From assembly GCF_018069865.1 (NCBI RefSeq), contig NZ_JAGQDG010000007.1:1-64000 (forward strand): 64,000 nt of DNA. Direction: 5' to 3'. A program made the position numbers and the translations under genes. The notes beneath the pieces are model-generated. The model was not told where the DNA came from. It ran no database searches and was given only the letters and a program-made list of their open reading frames with translations. Shown here piece after piece: positions 24,774 through 33,151 of this stretch. The DNA comes from Ideonella paludis (lineage in GTDB: Bacteria > Pseudomonadota > Gammaproteobacteria > Burkholderiales > Burkholderiaceae_C). Numbering within the stretch: the stretch's first letter is position 1; each line of letters opens with the position of its first letter.

Positions 24774-24801
24774 CTAGAATCAGGCTCCAAGGAGCCCCGC
24801 A

Positions 24802-25371
24802 ATGAGCATCAAGAGCGATAAATGGATTCGGCGCATGGCCGAGCAGCACGGCATGATTGAGCCGTTTGAGCCCGGCCAGGTGCGGCAGTCGGCCGACGGC
24901 CAGCGCATCGTCAGCTATGGCACCTCCAGCTACGGCTACGACATCCGCTGCGCGCGCGAGTTCAAGGTCTTCACCAACATCCACTCCACGGTGGTGGACC
25001 CGAAGAACTTTGACGAAAAGAGCTTTGTGGACATCGAGGGCGATGTCTGCATCATCCCGCCCAACAGCTTTGTGTTGGCCCGCACGGTGGAGTACTTCCG
25101 CATCCCGCGCAGCGTGCTGACCGTCTGCTTGGGCAAGAGCACCTATGCCCGCTGCGGCATCATCGTCAATGTCACCCCCTTCGAGCCCGAATGGGAAGGT
25201 TATGTGACGCTGGAGTTCTCCAACACCACCCCGCTGCCGGCCAAGATTTATGCCGGCGAGGGCTGCGCCCAGGTGCTGTTCTTTGAGAGCGATGAGGTCT
25301 GCGAGACCAGCTACAAAGACCGGGGCGGCAAGTACCAGGGCCAACGCGGCGTGACCTTGCCCAAGACCTGA
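24802..25371 (+). CDS. dcd: dCTP deaminase
   Basis: 189 residues, the usual length for Dcd. It deaminates dCTP to dUTP in pyrimidine nucleotide synthesis. Characteristic segments: [14 protein letters not shown] near residue 40, [32 protein letters not shown] (substrate-binding region with the catalytic glutamate), and [13 protein letters not shown] at the C-terminus. AAGGAG lies just upstream of ATG 24802. It appears to be a stand-alone gene. Confidence 0.97.
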   Translation: MSIKSDKWIRRMAEQHGMIEPFEPGQVRQSADGQRIVSYGTSSYGYDIRCAREFKVFTNIHSTVVDPKNFDEKSFVDIEGDVCIIPPNSFVLARTVEYFRIPRSVLTVCLGKSTYARCGIIVNVTPFEPEWEGYVTLEFSNTTPLPAKIYAGEGCAQVLFFESDEVCETSYKDRGGKYQGQRGVTLPKT

Positions 25372-25502
25372 ATCCGGCGCGCTAGGGGCGTGCGCAGGCC
25401 AAGACTAAGCGGCTTTTGCCTTGTTCTTGTGCGCTTTGCCGCCCTTAAGTCCGGGCGACCATGCAAGCCATACGGCAACTCTTCTGCGCCCAGGAGATCC
25501 TC

Positions 25503-25811
25503 ATGGCACTGCACTCCTTCACATCCGCCCCGCAAAAGCGCCCCCTCAAGCACCGCCCGCTGCCGGTGGGTGTGTTGCAGGCCTTTGCGGCCGACGAGCT
25601 GGGCATGGGCGCCTTGCTGCGCTTTCGCTCGCTGATGGTCCAGCAGGGCCACAGCGTGCAGGTGGCGCGCATGTGTTTTGACAAGCTTTACGCCTACGAG
25701 CGCATTGCCAGTGCGCATGCCACCGAGTCTGAGCCCCTGCGTCGTCTTGCGCTGGAGTTGTTCCAGGCGTACCACCGGCGCGACGAAATGCGGCAGACCT
25801 TGGCGTCCTGA
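25503..25811 (+). CDS. Conserved hypothetical small protein
   Basis: 102 residues from ATG 25503, preceded by CAGGAGATC at good spacing; an earlier in-frame ATG at 25461 lacks a site. Mostly helical, soluble and basic near the N-terminus (QKRPLKHRPLP), with no signal peptide and one cysteine. I do not recognise a family. It sits between dcd and the metallopeptidase gene on the same strand. Codon use matches its neighbours, so it is likely a real gene. Confidence 0.6.
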   Translation: MALHSFTSAPQKRPLKHRPLPVGVLQAFAADELGMGALLRFRSLMVQQGHSVQVARMCFDKLYAYERIASAHATESEPLRRLALELFQAYHRRDEMRQTLAS

Positions 25812-25915
25812 GCGGCCCCCCGGGGAAGCGCCCTCACGCAGCAGCGCCCTGCGCCCTCACAATCCCGCCCCAGTGGCCACAGTGTTGAGGCCCGTGGGCT
25901 GCGAGGGAGGCTGAG

Positions 25916-26785
25916 ATGCGCTGGGAAAACCAACGTCAAAGTGACAACGTGGAAGACCGCCGAGGGGGCGGCAGCCGTGGCGGTGGCTTGGGAGGGCGCT
26001 CGCTAGGCTTGGGCAGCATCGTCATTGCATTGCTGGCGAGTTGGATCTTTGGGATCAACCCGATGACGGTGCTCGGATTGCTGGACGGCGCCGGCGTCCA
26101 AGCGCCAATTTCTGCACCTTCGGGCCAGAAACCACCGGCCAATGACCGCATGGCCGCTTTTGTTTCCACGGTTTTGGCCGATACAGAGGATGTCTGGACG
26201 GCGCAGTTCCGCCTCATGGGCAAGACCTACGCCAAGCCGACGCTGGTGCTCTTCAGTGGCCGCACGCCGACCGCTTGCGGCGCTGGTGAAGCGGCCATGG
26301 GGCCGTTTTACTGCCCGGGCGACCAGCAGGTGTATATCGATTTGAGTTTTTACGACACGCTGCAAAAGCGGCTGGGGGCGCCGGGCGACTTTGCCCAGGC
26401 CTATGTGATTGCCCATGAGGTGGGGCATCACGTGCAGCACTTGTTGGGCGTGTCGGACAAGGTAGACCGCATGCGGCGCCAGGTCTCGCAGGTTCAGGGC
26501 AATGCCTTGAGTGTGAAGCTGGAGTTGCAGGCAGATTGCTTGGCGGGGGTTTGGGCACACCATGCCCAGGCCGCGCGCCAGGTGTTGGAAGCCGGAGATA
26601 TCGAGGAAGCCATGAATGCCGCCTCACGCATTGGTGACGACGCCCTGCAGCAGCAGGCGGGTGGCACCGTGCGCCCGGACAGTTTTACCCACGGGAGCAG
26701 CGCGCAGAGGGTGCGCTGGTTCCGCAAGGGGTTGGAGCAGGGCCAAATGGCCGGCTGCAACACCTTCGATAACAAAGCACTTTGA
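25916..26785 (+). CDS. YpfJ-family neutral zinc metallopeptidase
   Basis: 289 residues. It begins MRWENQRQSDNVEDRRG, the conserved YpfJ N-terminus, followed by a glycine-rich stretch and one transmembrane helix (~27-47). The zinc motif HEVGHH (about residue 166) is intact, with FYCPGDQQVYIDLSFY upstream and a later ELQADCLAGVWAH segment providing the third ligand region. C-terminal SFTHGSSAQRVRWFRKGLEQG is also typical. Probably anchored in the inner membrane with a periplasmic catalytic domain. Substrate unknown. A GGAGG lies just before the start. Confidence 0.92.
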   Translation: MRWENQRQSDNVEDRRGGGSRGGGLGGRSLGLGSIVIALLASWIFGINPMTVLGLLDGAGVQAPISAPSGQKPPANDRMAAFVSTVLADTEDVWTAQFRLMGKTYAKPTLVLFSGRTPTACGAGEAAMGPFYCPGDQQVYIDLSFYDTLQKRLGAPGDFAQAYVIAHEVGHHVQHLLGVSDKVDRMRRQVSQVQGNALSVKLELQADCLAGVWAHHAQAARQVLEAGDIEEAMNAASRIGDDALQQQAGGTVRPDSFTHGSSAQRVRWFRKGLEQGQMAGCNTFDNKAL

Positions 26786-26804
26786 TTGATCGGAGTCTCC
26801 CGTC

Positions 26805-27209
26805 ATGCGTCGAACCATTCGCCCTAAAGCCTTGGCCGCAGCCTGGTTCGACTTTCTCACGCCTGAGCAGCGCAAGACTGCGCAAGAGTTGCAGGCGGTG
26901 GTGATGCGGGTCGAACCTGAGTTGGTCGAGATGGTGCAGTGGGGCCAGATCGTCTATCACCTGGACCGCGTCCCCACACTGGCCTTGGCCGCGCACAAGT
27001 CGCACGTCAGCCTGCAGTGTCTGCCGCGCATTGCCTTGCCGGCCGCCTTAGGCCCTCTGGAGATGGGCGGCCGCTCCGCCCGCAGCCTGAAGTTCCGCCT
27101 GCACTTGCCCGCCGACCCCGTGTTGGCCGAGATGCTGGCCTCTGCCGCCGTGGCCGCTGCCCGCCGCCAACTCGAAGAAGGCGCCCCGACGGGGGAAGCG
27201 GGCTTGTAG
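26805..27209 (+). CDS. DUF1801 domain protein
   Basis: 134 residues. The core (residues ~18-105) has the DUF1801/YdhG-like fold signature: LTPEQRKTAQELQAVV, EMVQWGQIVYHLD, and an alpha-beta end. No catalytic motif is known for the family and its function is unclear. It starts 20 bp after the metallopeptidase gene and may be co-transcribed. It is the last + strand gene before a convergent repeat-bearing intergenic region. Confidence 0.78.
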   Translation: MRRTIRPKALAAAWFDFLTPEQRKTAQELQAVVMRVEPELVEMVQWGQIVYHLDRVPTLALAAHKSHVSLQCLPRIALPAALGPLEMGGRSARSLKFRLHLPADPVLAEMLASAAVAAARRQLEEGAPTGEAGL

Positions 27210-27319
27210 GCTTTGCTTGCGAGGGCGCGAGAGCGCTAGGGCGACGTTGCGCGAAAGGCTGTCGCTACCGCTTTTGCTTGGGGTTTGTGTTTTGAAGGCC
27301 TTGCCACCGTTGGCGCGCT

Positions 27320-27423
27320 GCCAAGGCGCTTGGCCGAGGGGCTCCGTTCATGTCCCCCGCCAACGCCTAGCGGCGTTGTCTCCTCCTAATACTTCACTTC
27401 GCCCCTCGGCCAACCCCCTTGGC
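27320..27423 (+). repeat. REP-like palindromic unit, copy A
   Basis: Outer arms of 23 bp (27320-27342 and 27401-27423) match at 21 of 23 positions as an inverted repeat, with core TTGGCCGAGGGGC. Inside lies TGTCCCCCGC, then hairpin CAACGCC-TAGC-GGCGTTG (27361-27378), then CTCCTCCTAATACTTCACTTCGC. The inner order is shared with copy B on the other strand. Confidence 0.7.
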
Positions 27424-27557
27424 GTCGGTGCGTCGGTGCATCACCACGAAGCGTTCGCTAGCGCGCGCGTTGAGCGTTTGGGAGAGCGATCTGGCTTTGC
27501 CTCGGTTCGCAGTCTATGAACGATCCGCCAGCCCTGGTGGGATGGTGAGTTGCTATA

Positions 27558-27605
27558 GCGAGGTAAAGGAGGAGCACTCAGCCAGTGGCTGAGTGCGGGG
27601 GACAC
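27558..27605 (-). repeat. REP-like palindromic unit, copy B
   Basis: Read on the minus strand: GTGTCCCCCG, then a hairpin with perfect 9-bp arms (CACTCAGCC / GGCTGAGTG, 27575-27595), then CTCCTCCTTTACCTCGC. Flanks match copy A while the hairpin sequence differs but stays self-complementary, the pattern expected for a mobile palindromic repeat family. Confidence 0.65.
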
Positions 27606-27731
27606 GAGCGGTAGCGACTCACCGTGGCGCCAGGGCCGCTCCAAACCTCGAGCAGTGTCTGGCAGTTCCTCCCCCACTAGCCTGGATGCGCTACAGCCAT
27701 CAACAGGCTTTCCTGTAACGGCCGATCCGAA

Positions 27732-28883
27732 TCAAGCCGGATACGTCCCCGGCACAAAGATATGCGGCCCCACCTGCTCAATCCGTGTGTGGCCGCAGAA
27801 GGCCATGGTCAGGTCCAGCTCTTTGTGGATGATCTCCAGCGCCTTGGTCACGCCAGCCTCGCCCATGGCACCGAGGCCATAGAGGAAAGAGCGGCCGATG
27901 AGCGTGCCTCGCGCGCCCAAGGCCCAAGCCTTCAGCACATCTTGGCCGGAGCGAATGCCGCCATCCATCCAGACCTCAATGTCCTTGCCGACTTCTTGGG
28001 CCATGGCGGGCAGGGCTTCAATCGAGCTGAGCGCGCCGTCCAACTGGCGGCCACCGTGGTTGGAGACGATCATCGCGTCAGCACCGCTGTCGCGGGCCAA
28101 GCGGGCGTCCTCCACGTCCATGATGCCCTTGATGATCAGCTTGCCGCCCCAGCGCTTTTTGATCCACTCCACATCGGCCCAAGAGAGCGCGGGGTCAAAC
28201 TGCTCGGCGGTCCAGGAGCTGAGCGAGGACAAATCGCCCACGCCCTTGGCATGGCCCACGATATTGCCAAACGAGTGACGCTTGGTGCCCAGCATGCCTA
28301 GGCACCAGCGCGGCTTGGTCATCAGGTTGAGGATGTTGGCGAGCGTGGGCTTGGGCGGGGCCGAGAGGCCGTTTTTGATGTCCTTGTGGCGCTGGCCCAG
28401 GATCTGCAAATCCAGCGTCAACATCAAGGCAGAGCAGTTGGCGGCTTTGGCCCGGTCAATCAGGCGCTCGATGAAGTCTCGGTCCTTCATCACATAGAGC
28501 TGGAACCAGAACGGGGCTTTGGAGTGGGCAGCGATGTCTTCGATGGAGCAAATGCTCATGGTCGACAGCGTGAAGGGGATGCCGAACTTTTCAGCGGCCC
28601 GCGCGGCCAAGATTTCGCCATCGGCATGCTGCATGCCGGTCAGGCCCGTGGGCGCAATCGCCACCGGCATCTTGGCGGCTTGCCCCACCATCTGGCAGGC
28701 CGTGCTGCGGTTTTCCATATTCACGGCCACGCGCTGGCGCAGCTTGATTTTCTGGAAGTCGGCTTCGTTGGCGCGGTAGGTGCTCTCCGTCCACGAGCCC
28801 GAATCGGCGTAGTCATAAAACATGCGCGGCACCCGTTTTTGGGCCAGAACACGCAGGTCTTCAATGCAGGTGATGGTGGGCAT
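27732..28883 (-). CDS. lldD: FMN-dependent L-lactate dehydrogenase / alpha-hydroxy-acid oxidase
   Basis: 383 residues, full length for the family. It oxidises L-lactate or a related 2-hydroxy acid using FMN and passes electrons to the respiratory chain. Features: PTGLTGMQHADGE near residue 80; the FMN-binding QLYVMKDR; LTLDLQILGQRHKD; the FMN-phosphate region IIKGIMDVEDA; catalytic histidine and substrate arginine in SNHGGRQLDG; DGGIRSGQDVLKAWALGA. GAGGAG precedes the ATG. No lactate permease or lactate regulator is adjacent, so lactate is the most likely but not proven substrate. Confidence 0.88.
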   Translation of the reverse strand: MPTITCIEDLRVLAQKRVPRMFYDYADSGSWTESTYRANEADFQKIKLRQRVAVNMENRSTACQMVGQAAKMPVAIAPTGLTGMQHADGEILAARAAEKFGIPFTLSTMSICSIEDIAAHSKAPFWFQLYVMKDRDFIERLIDRAKAANCSALMLTLDLQILGQRHKDIKNGLSAPPKPTLANILNLMTKPRWCLGMLGTKRHSFGNIVGHAKGVGDLSSLSSWTAEQFDPALSWADVEWIKKRWGGKLIIKGIMDVEDARLARDSGADAMIVSNHGGRQLDGALSSIEALPAMAQEVGKDIEVWMDGGIRSGQDVLKAWALGARGTLIGRSFLYGLGAMGEAGVTKALEIIHKELDLTMAFCGHTRIEQVGPHIFVPGTYPA

Positions 28884-29031
28884 GGGCTTGTCTCCTCTGG
28901 GTGGTGGCCGATGCTAATCGCCCCACCAGAAACATCGCCGGAAAAAAATTCTGTTGAGGACGGAAACTCTGTCAACCGCACCCAACCCGCAGGTCGCGGT
29001 GAGTGCCTGCCGCAGCTAAGGCTTTGTCATA

Positions 29032-29550
29032 TCAACAACCGGTCGTGACGGTTGTAACGGTGATCACTCGGCCGCCGAAAAACGCGTCCCGGTAATCTAC
29101 CAAGCAAGTCCCCGGGTCTCTGGCACCTGCCAATGCGAACCTCGTTGTGCTGGCGCTGACCAAGATGACGTTCCAGCCGTCTGTGTTCACAAGCGTGTCT
29201 ATCAGCCTGTCTCCAAGCATGTCACCGGCATCCGGATAGCCATAGTTGACCCTGATAGTCTGGCCCCAAAGCACTAGTTGCAGATTAGCTGTGCTCAGGC
29301 ACTCTGGGTACCGAACGATGCATGCAGCCCGAACGGATTCAGCCACTGACTTCAATTCTCCAGCCATTGCTTGCACCCGAGCCGTGCGTGCATCAGACCG
29401 TAGGTCCATAAATCTAGGCAACGCGGTGGCTGCCAAGACGCCGAGAATGACCGTCACCACGATGAGCTCAATCAAGGTGAAGCCATGCTGATGCAATAGC
29501 CGCTGTTTGAGTCTCAGTGCAGGTGAATCAGCAGTCACTGGGTCGTTCAT
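29032..29550 (-). CDS. MshA-like major pilin (prepilin)
   Basis: 172 residues from ATG 29550 (a TTG six codons upstream is possible). A 23-residue leader ends LLHQHG, then FTLIELIVVTVILGVLAATALPRFMDL, a canonical type IVa prepilin signal with Glu+5. The segment LRSDARTARVQAMAGELKSVAESVRAACIVRYPEC resembles MshA, including a closely spaced cysteine pair. The protein ends TTVTTGC. It lies 4.3 kb beyond the mshCDOP-like operon and on the opposite strand, alone. Probably the pilus subunit for the MSHA system or a second variant pilin. The start codon has only a weak ribosome-binding site. Confidence 0.78.
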   Translation of the reverse strand: MNDPVTADSPALRLKQRLLHQHGFTLIELIVVTVILGVLAATALPRFMDLRSDARTARVQAMAGELKSVAESVRAACIVRYPECLSTANLQLVLWGQTIRVNYGYPDAGDMLGDRLIDTLVNTDGWNVILVSASTTRFALAGARDPGTCLVDYRDAFFGGRVITVTTVTTGC

Positions 29551-29628
29551 GGGCGAGCCATAGGCCAAATCTCGATGCCTGTGATTTCGGACGACTCTTG
29601 CTTCCCTTGAGGGTGCTTGCCCGGCTTC

Positions 29629-30567
29629 TTACCCCCCACCCGACACCAGGGCCAAGCCCAGCGCTGCAGCCCCTTCAGCCGCCTGCTTGAGCGCCAAGGC
29701 CAGGGCTACCACGCCCTCGGTGGGCTCATCTCTGCCGCTGTCGGGCAGGTGCAGGGTGTAGGCGGTGGCGGCCGGCGCGGTGGGCGTGGCACCAGCCCCC
29801 AACACGGGGGCCAGCAAGCCGGCGCGCAGGGCGCCCAGGGCCAGCGAGGGGCGGGCCAGGGCCACGCCTTGGCCCAGGATGGCAGCCTCCAGCACTAGGC
29901 CTAAATCCACCAAGCGCGGGCCTTCGTCGGGCTCGGGCAGGTCCAGTCCGGTGGCCGCAGCCCAAGGTGCCCACGGGTCGACCGGGGTGCGCAGCAGGGG
30001 CAGGCGGGCCAAATCGGCCAAGCTGCGAGGCTGGGCCTGGGCCAGCAGGCTGGGGGCGGCCAGGGGCAGCATGTGGTCGACCATCAGCAAGGCTGTGCCG
30101 GCCTGGGCCAGGGGGCTGAGGCGCACATGCAGGTCGGCCTCGGGTGCCGCGGCGTCCATGAAGGGCACGCTGAGCACCAGCTCCAGCTCGATCTGCGGGC
30201 AGGCTTGGTGGAGTTGTGGCAGCGCCGGCACCAAGATTTGCCGCGCAAAGGTGGGCGGGGCGGTCAGGCGCAGGCGCTGGCGACGTTGGTGGGCGCGACG
30301 GTGCTGGGGCAGGGCGGCGAGCTGGGCCAGCAGCGGGGCGATGCGGGCCAAGTACTCTTTGCCCTCGGCCGTCAGGGCCAAGGGCTTGCTGGCGCGCTGG
30401 AAGAGCGGGCCGCCCAGCAAGTCTTCCAGGGTGCCCACGCGCTTGGCCACGGCGCTGGCGGTGATGGCCAGCTCGTCGGCGGCACGCTCGTACTGGCCCA
30501 GGCGGGCGGCGGCCTCAAAGGCCCGCAGCGCGTCCAGCGAGGGCAGGCGCAGGGCGGGGTCGGCCAT
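29629..30567 (-). CDS. LysR-family transcriptional regulator (GcvA-like)
   Basis: 312 residues. N-terminal winged helix-turn-helix: LPSLDALRAFEAAARLGQYERAADELAITASAVAKRVGTLE, with SAVAKRV in place of the usual SAVS.QI. The C-terminal part is an alpha/beta effector-binding domain rich in alanine and proline. It starts 24 bp after the hemerythrin gene on the same strand, so the two probably form an operon. Target genes are not evident; there is no divergent partner. Both ends of the protein are low complexity. Confidence 0.88.
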   Translation of the reverse strand: MADPALRLPSLDALRAFEAAARLGQYERAADELAITASAVAKRVGTLEDLLGGPLFQRASKPLALTAEGKEYLARIAPLLAQLAALPQHRRAHQRRQRLRLTAPPTFARQILVPALPQLHQACPQIELELVLSVPFMDAAAPEADLHVRLSPLAQAGTALLMVDHMLPLAAPSLLAQAQPRSLADLARLPLLRTPVDPWAPWAAATGLDLPEPDEGPRLVDLGLVLEAAILGQGVALARPSLALGALRAGLLAPVLGAGATPTAPAATAYTLHLPDSGRDEPTEGVVALALALKQAAEGAAALGLALVSGGG

Positions 30568-30591
30568 GGTGAGCTTGCCGTGGGCGAGGCG

Positions 30592-31101
30592 TCAGGCGTG
30601 GCTGCTGCAGGCCTTGCCCACGCCGTCGCCGCAGTGGCTCACGCCCGGCTCGGGCTCGGCGGCGGGCTGCGGCGGGCGGGTCATGGTTTCGGTGGCGAAA
30701 TCAAAACCCACGGCGTCCAGGTGCGAGGCCAGGATGGCGTCCATGGTCTGCGCGTGGTTGGCAAACCAGGGGCCGAGTTCAGGCAGCACGCGGGTCAGCG
30801 GGCCATAGTCGCCTTTGTCTTTGGCATAGACGATCACTTCCTTGAGCAGCGACAGCACTTGGTGGTGCTGGCCGTTGTGGCAGTTCTCGGGGGCAAATCC
30901 CGTCTTGGCCATCCAGCGGTCTTCTTGGCCGAAATGGCCGACGGTGTGTTCGACCAAGGCTTCATAGGCGACCAGGCCTTCTTCGACGGAGCGTGCCACC
31001 GCCTCTTCAGCGGCCGTGAGCAGGGCCACGAATTCTTGGTGCGTGGCGTCGATTTGGGCGTGGTTGAGGGCCAGTTCGTCTGACCAGACAAGAGAGGGCA
31101 T
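30592..31101 (-). CDS. Bacteriohemerythrin-like protein
   Basis: 169 residues from ATG 31101 (MPSLVWSDEL), which fits the family N-terminus better than the longer frame. Iron ligands in hemerythrin order are visible: H in LALNHAQID, H in DATHQEF, E near residue 60, H in VEHTVGHFGQED and H...H in CHNGQHHQV, with D/H in the last helix. It binds a non-haem di-iron site and oxygen in the cytoplasm, for O2 delivery or sensing. A C-terminal tail of about 35 residues (FATETMTRPP..., with two cysteines) is an addition. Possible link to the oxygen-tolerant hydrogenase is speculation. Confidence 0.88.
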   Translation of the reverse strand: MPSLVWSDELALNHAQIDATHQEFVALLTAAEEAVARSVEEGLVAYEALVEHTVGHFGQEDRWMAKTGFAPENCHNGQHHQVLSLLKEVIVYAKDKGDYGPLTRVLPELGPWFANHAQTMDAILASHLDAVGFDFATETMTRPPQPAAEPEPGVSHCGDGVGKACSSHA

Positions 31102-31199
31102 GGAGGGCTCGTGCTGTGGTGGGCTTGGGGGAGATTGTCTCAGCATGTGGCTGGCCGGCTTTGGGGGGTATTTCTGGCTTTAAGCCAGATCAATCCTGC

Positions 31200-31643
31200 A
31201 TGCACAATCGGCCCATGTCGGAATCTGCCCCGCTTGGCCATGCCCTGCAGCCCAAGGCTTGCCCGTCCGTGACGGCGCGCCACCCGCTGCTGCGCGCCCT
31301 GTGGCTGCTGGGCGGCTGGCTCAGCTTGGTGCTGGGTTTCATCGGCATTTTCTTGCCCTTGCTGCCCACCACGCCTTTTGTGCTGCTGGCCGCGTTTTGC
31401 TTCTCGCGGGGCAGTGCGCGCTGGGAGCATTGGCTGGTGAACCACCCGCGCTTAGGGCCGATGGTGCGCGACTGGCGGGCCACCCGGGCCGTGCCCTTGC
31501 GGGCCAAGCAACTGGCCACGCTGATGATGACGGTGAGTAGCGTGTGGGCGTTTTTCGTCATCCCCTCGATGTGGCGGTTGATGCCGGCGTTGTGCTGCAC
31601 GGCAGTGGCCATTTGGCTCTGGCGCTTGCCGACGCGGCGTTGA
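31200..31643 (+). CDS. YbaN-family (DUF454) inner membrane protein
   Basis: 147 residues from ATG 31200 (alternative 31215). The core LLGGWLSLVLGFIGIFLPLLPTTPFVLLAAFCFSRGS is the DUF454 signature: a hydrophobic hairpin with PLLPTTPF, followed by HPRLGP and two further transmembrane segments near the C-terminus. Function unknown for the family. Divergent from the hemerythrin gene and convergent with dinB, from which it is 6 bp away at the stop. Confidence 0.85.
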   Translation: MHNRPMSESAPLGHALQPKACPSVTARHPLLRALWLLGGWLSLVLGFIGIFLPLLPTTPFVLLAAFCFSRGSARWEHWLVNHPRLGPMVRDWRATRAVPLRAKQLATLMMTVSSVWAFFVIPSMWRLMPALCCTAVAIWLWRLPTRR

Positions 31644-31649
31644 TCACGC

Positions 31650-32996
31650 CTACTCCAGCGCCCTTGGACACTCCTGCGCGGGCAGGATTGATGTGTCAAC
31701 AGACCCTAAACCACTGAACAAATCGGGCGTGGGTTCTTGCGCCAGCAGCGGGGTGTGCGACGCTGGAGGTAAAGCTTTGATTGCGCGTTCGGGCTTGCTG
31801 CCACGCCGCACCGTGCCGGGCCTGACCTTGGTGCTGTCGGTGCTGGTCTTGCCGCCCTCGGTGCGGGCCAAGCTGGCCACCCGCACCCCCAGCAAGCGCA
31901 GGCGACGGCTCAGGTCGGCGCGCTTGAGGCATTGGCCGGCAGCGCGGCGGATGGCGGTGGCGTCTGCGGTGGCTTGCGGCAGCGTGATGTCGCGGGTCTG
32001 GGCTTTGAAGTCATCAAAGCGCAGCTTGATGCCCACGGTGCGGCCTTGGTAGCCCTTGCGCTGAAGGTCGGCGGCGACTTGCTCGCACAGCTCGGTGAAG
32101 ATGCGGCTCAAGGTGCTGCGGTCGCGTACGGCGTGCAGGTCGCGGTCAAAGGTGGTTTCGCGGCTCATGGAGACGGGCTCGCTTTCGGTCACCACCGGGC
32201 GGTCGTCGCGGCCGTGGGCGGCCTCGTGCAGCCAGGCACCGTAGCTGCGGCCAAAGCGCTCCATCAGCAGCAGGCGGTCAGCGGCGGCCAACTGGCCAAT
32301 CGTTTCAATGCCCAGCGTGGCCAGCTTGGCCCCGGCCTTGGGGCCAATGCCATTGATGCGGCGCACCGGCAGGGGCCACAGCCGGGTGGGGATCTCATCG
32401 GCCATCAGCACCGTCAGGCCATTGGGTTTGTCCAGCTCTGAGGCGATTTTCGACAGCAGCTTGTTGGGCGTGATGCCGATAGAGCAGGTCAGGCCGGTGT
32501 GGGCAAAGACATTGTTTTTGATGTCGCGAGCCAGGGCACGCACGCCGCCCAGCGGGTCGTGCCCTACAGCTTCTTGGGCACCGGGCACCTGGGTCAGGTC
32601 GATGTAGATCTCGTCGATGCCGCGGTCTTCGATCACCGGGGCCAGCTCGGCCACTGCGGCCTTGAAGCGGCGGGAGTAGTGCCGGTAGCTGTCGAAATCC
32701 ACTGGCAACAACACGGCATCGGGCGCCTTGGCGGCGGCTTTCATCATGCCCATGGCCGAGTGCACGCCCAGGGCCCGCGCCTCATAGGTCGAGGTGGTGA
32801 TCACGCCACGGCCCACATAGTCGCCCAGGCGGGCGTAGCGCCGGGTGCCATCGGCCTGCAGCACGGGTTGGTGGTCTCGGCTGCCCCCAATCACCACTGC
32901 GCGGCCCCGCAGATCGGGGTAGCGCAGCAGCTCCACCGAGGCATAGAACGCGTCCATGTCCAGGTGAGCAATGAGCCTGCGGGGTGGGGTGGGCAT
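31650..32996 (-). CDS. dinB: DNA polymerase IV (Y-family)
   Basis: 448 residues. Error-prone translesion polymerase. N-terminus IAHLDMDAFYASVE carries the first catalytic aspartates; DRGIDEIYIDLT holds the second acidic pair; SIGITPNKLLSKIASELDKPNG and the helix-hairpin-helix RINGIGPKAGAKL follow. Between residues ~35 and 60 there is an insertion (SRDHQPVLQADGTRRY) relative to E. coli DinB. The C-terminal ~80 residues form a little-finger domain plus a low-complexity tail with TPDLF, possibly the beta-clamp contact. I see no LexA box upstream with confidence. Confidence 0.93.
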   Translation of the reverse strand: MPTPPRRLIAHLDMDAFYASVELLRYPDLRGRAVVIGGSRDHQPVLQADGTRRYARLGDYVGRGVITTSTYEARALGVHSAMGMMKAAAKAPDAVLLPVDFDSYRHYSRRFKAAVAELAPVIEDRGIDEIYIDLTQVPGAQEAVGHDPLGGVRALARDIKNNVFAHTGLTCSIGITPNKLLSKIASELDKPNGLTVLMADEIPTRLWPLPVRRINGIGPKAGAKLATLGIETIGQLAAADRLLLMERFGRSYGAWLHEAAHGRDDRPVVTESEPVSMSRETTFDRDLHAVRDRSTLSRIFTELCEQVAADLQRKGYQGRTVGIKLRFDDFKAQTRDITLPQATADATAIRRAAGQCLKRADLSRRLRLLGVRVASLARTEGGKTSTDSTKVRPGTVRRGSKPERAIKALPPASHTPLLAQEPTPDLFSGLGSVDTSILPAQECPRALE

Positions 32997-33071
32997 GAGC
33001 GAAAAGGCGGTCGCGGCACAGGATACTGGATGAATTATCAGCCCTGTGGATTCATTTCCAAAGGTAAATCA

Positions 33072-33100
33072 CTTGAAATGTGCAAAAAACACATTTAAAC
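33072..33100 (+). promoter_or_regulatory. Probable sigma-70 promoter for the DUF5666 cassette
   Basis: TTGAAA (33072-33077) and TAAACT (33095-33100) are separated by 17 bp in an A/T-rich stretch unusual for this genome, about 50 bp before the lipoprotein start at 33152. Confidence 0.5.
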
Positions 33101-33151
33101 TGGCGCCGCTGCTTGCAACAGACCCTTGCTCACTGCTTCAGGAGAATGCTC

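Larger units (their letters stand above)
27210..27731. other. 522-bp convergent intergenic region with palindromic repeats
   Basis: Lies between two converging genes and encodes no recognisable protein. It is dense in inverted repeats: two related palindromic units in opposite orientation (27320-27423 and 27558-27605) and an outer 12-bp perfect inverted pair, GTCGCTACCGCT at 27261-27272 and its complement at 27607-27618. Confidence 0.7.

Noticed and set aside
27261-27618. Complete insertion sequence
   Set aside because: No transposase frame and no target-site duplication flanking the 12-bp inverted pair; at most a non-autonomous or REP-type element.
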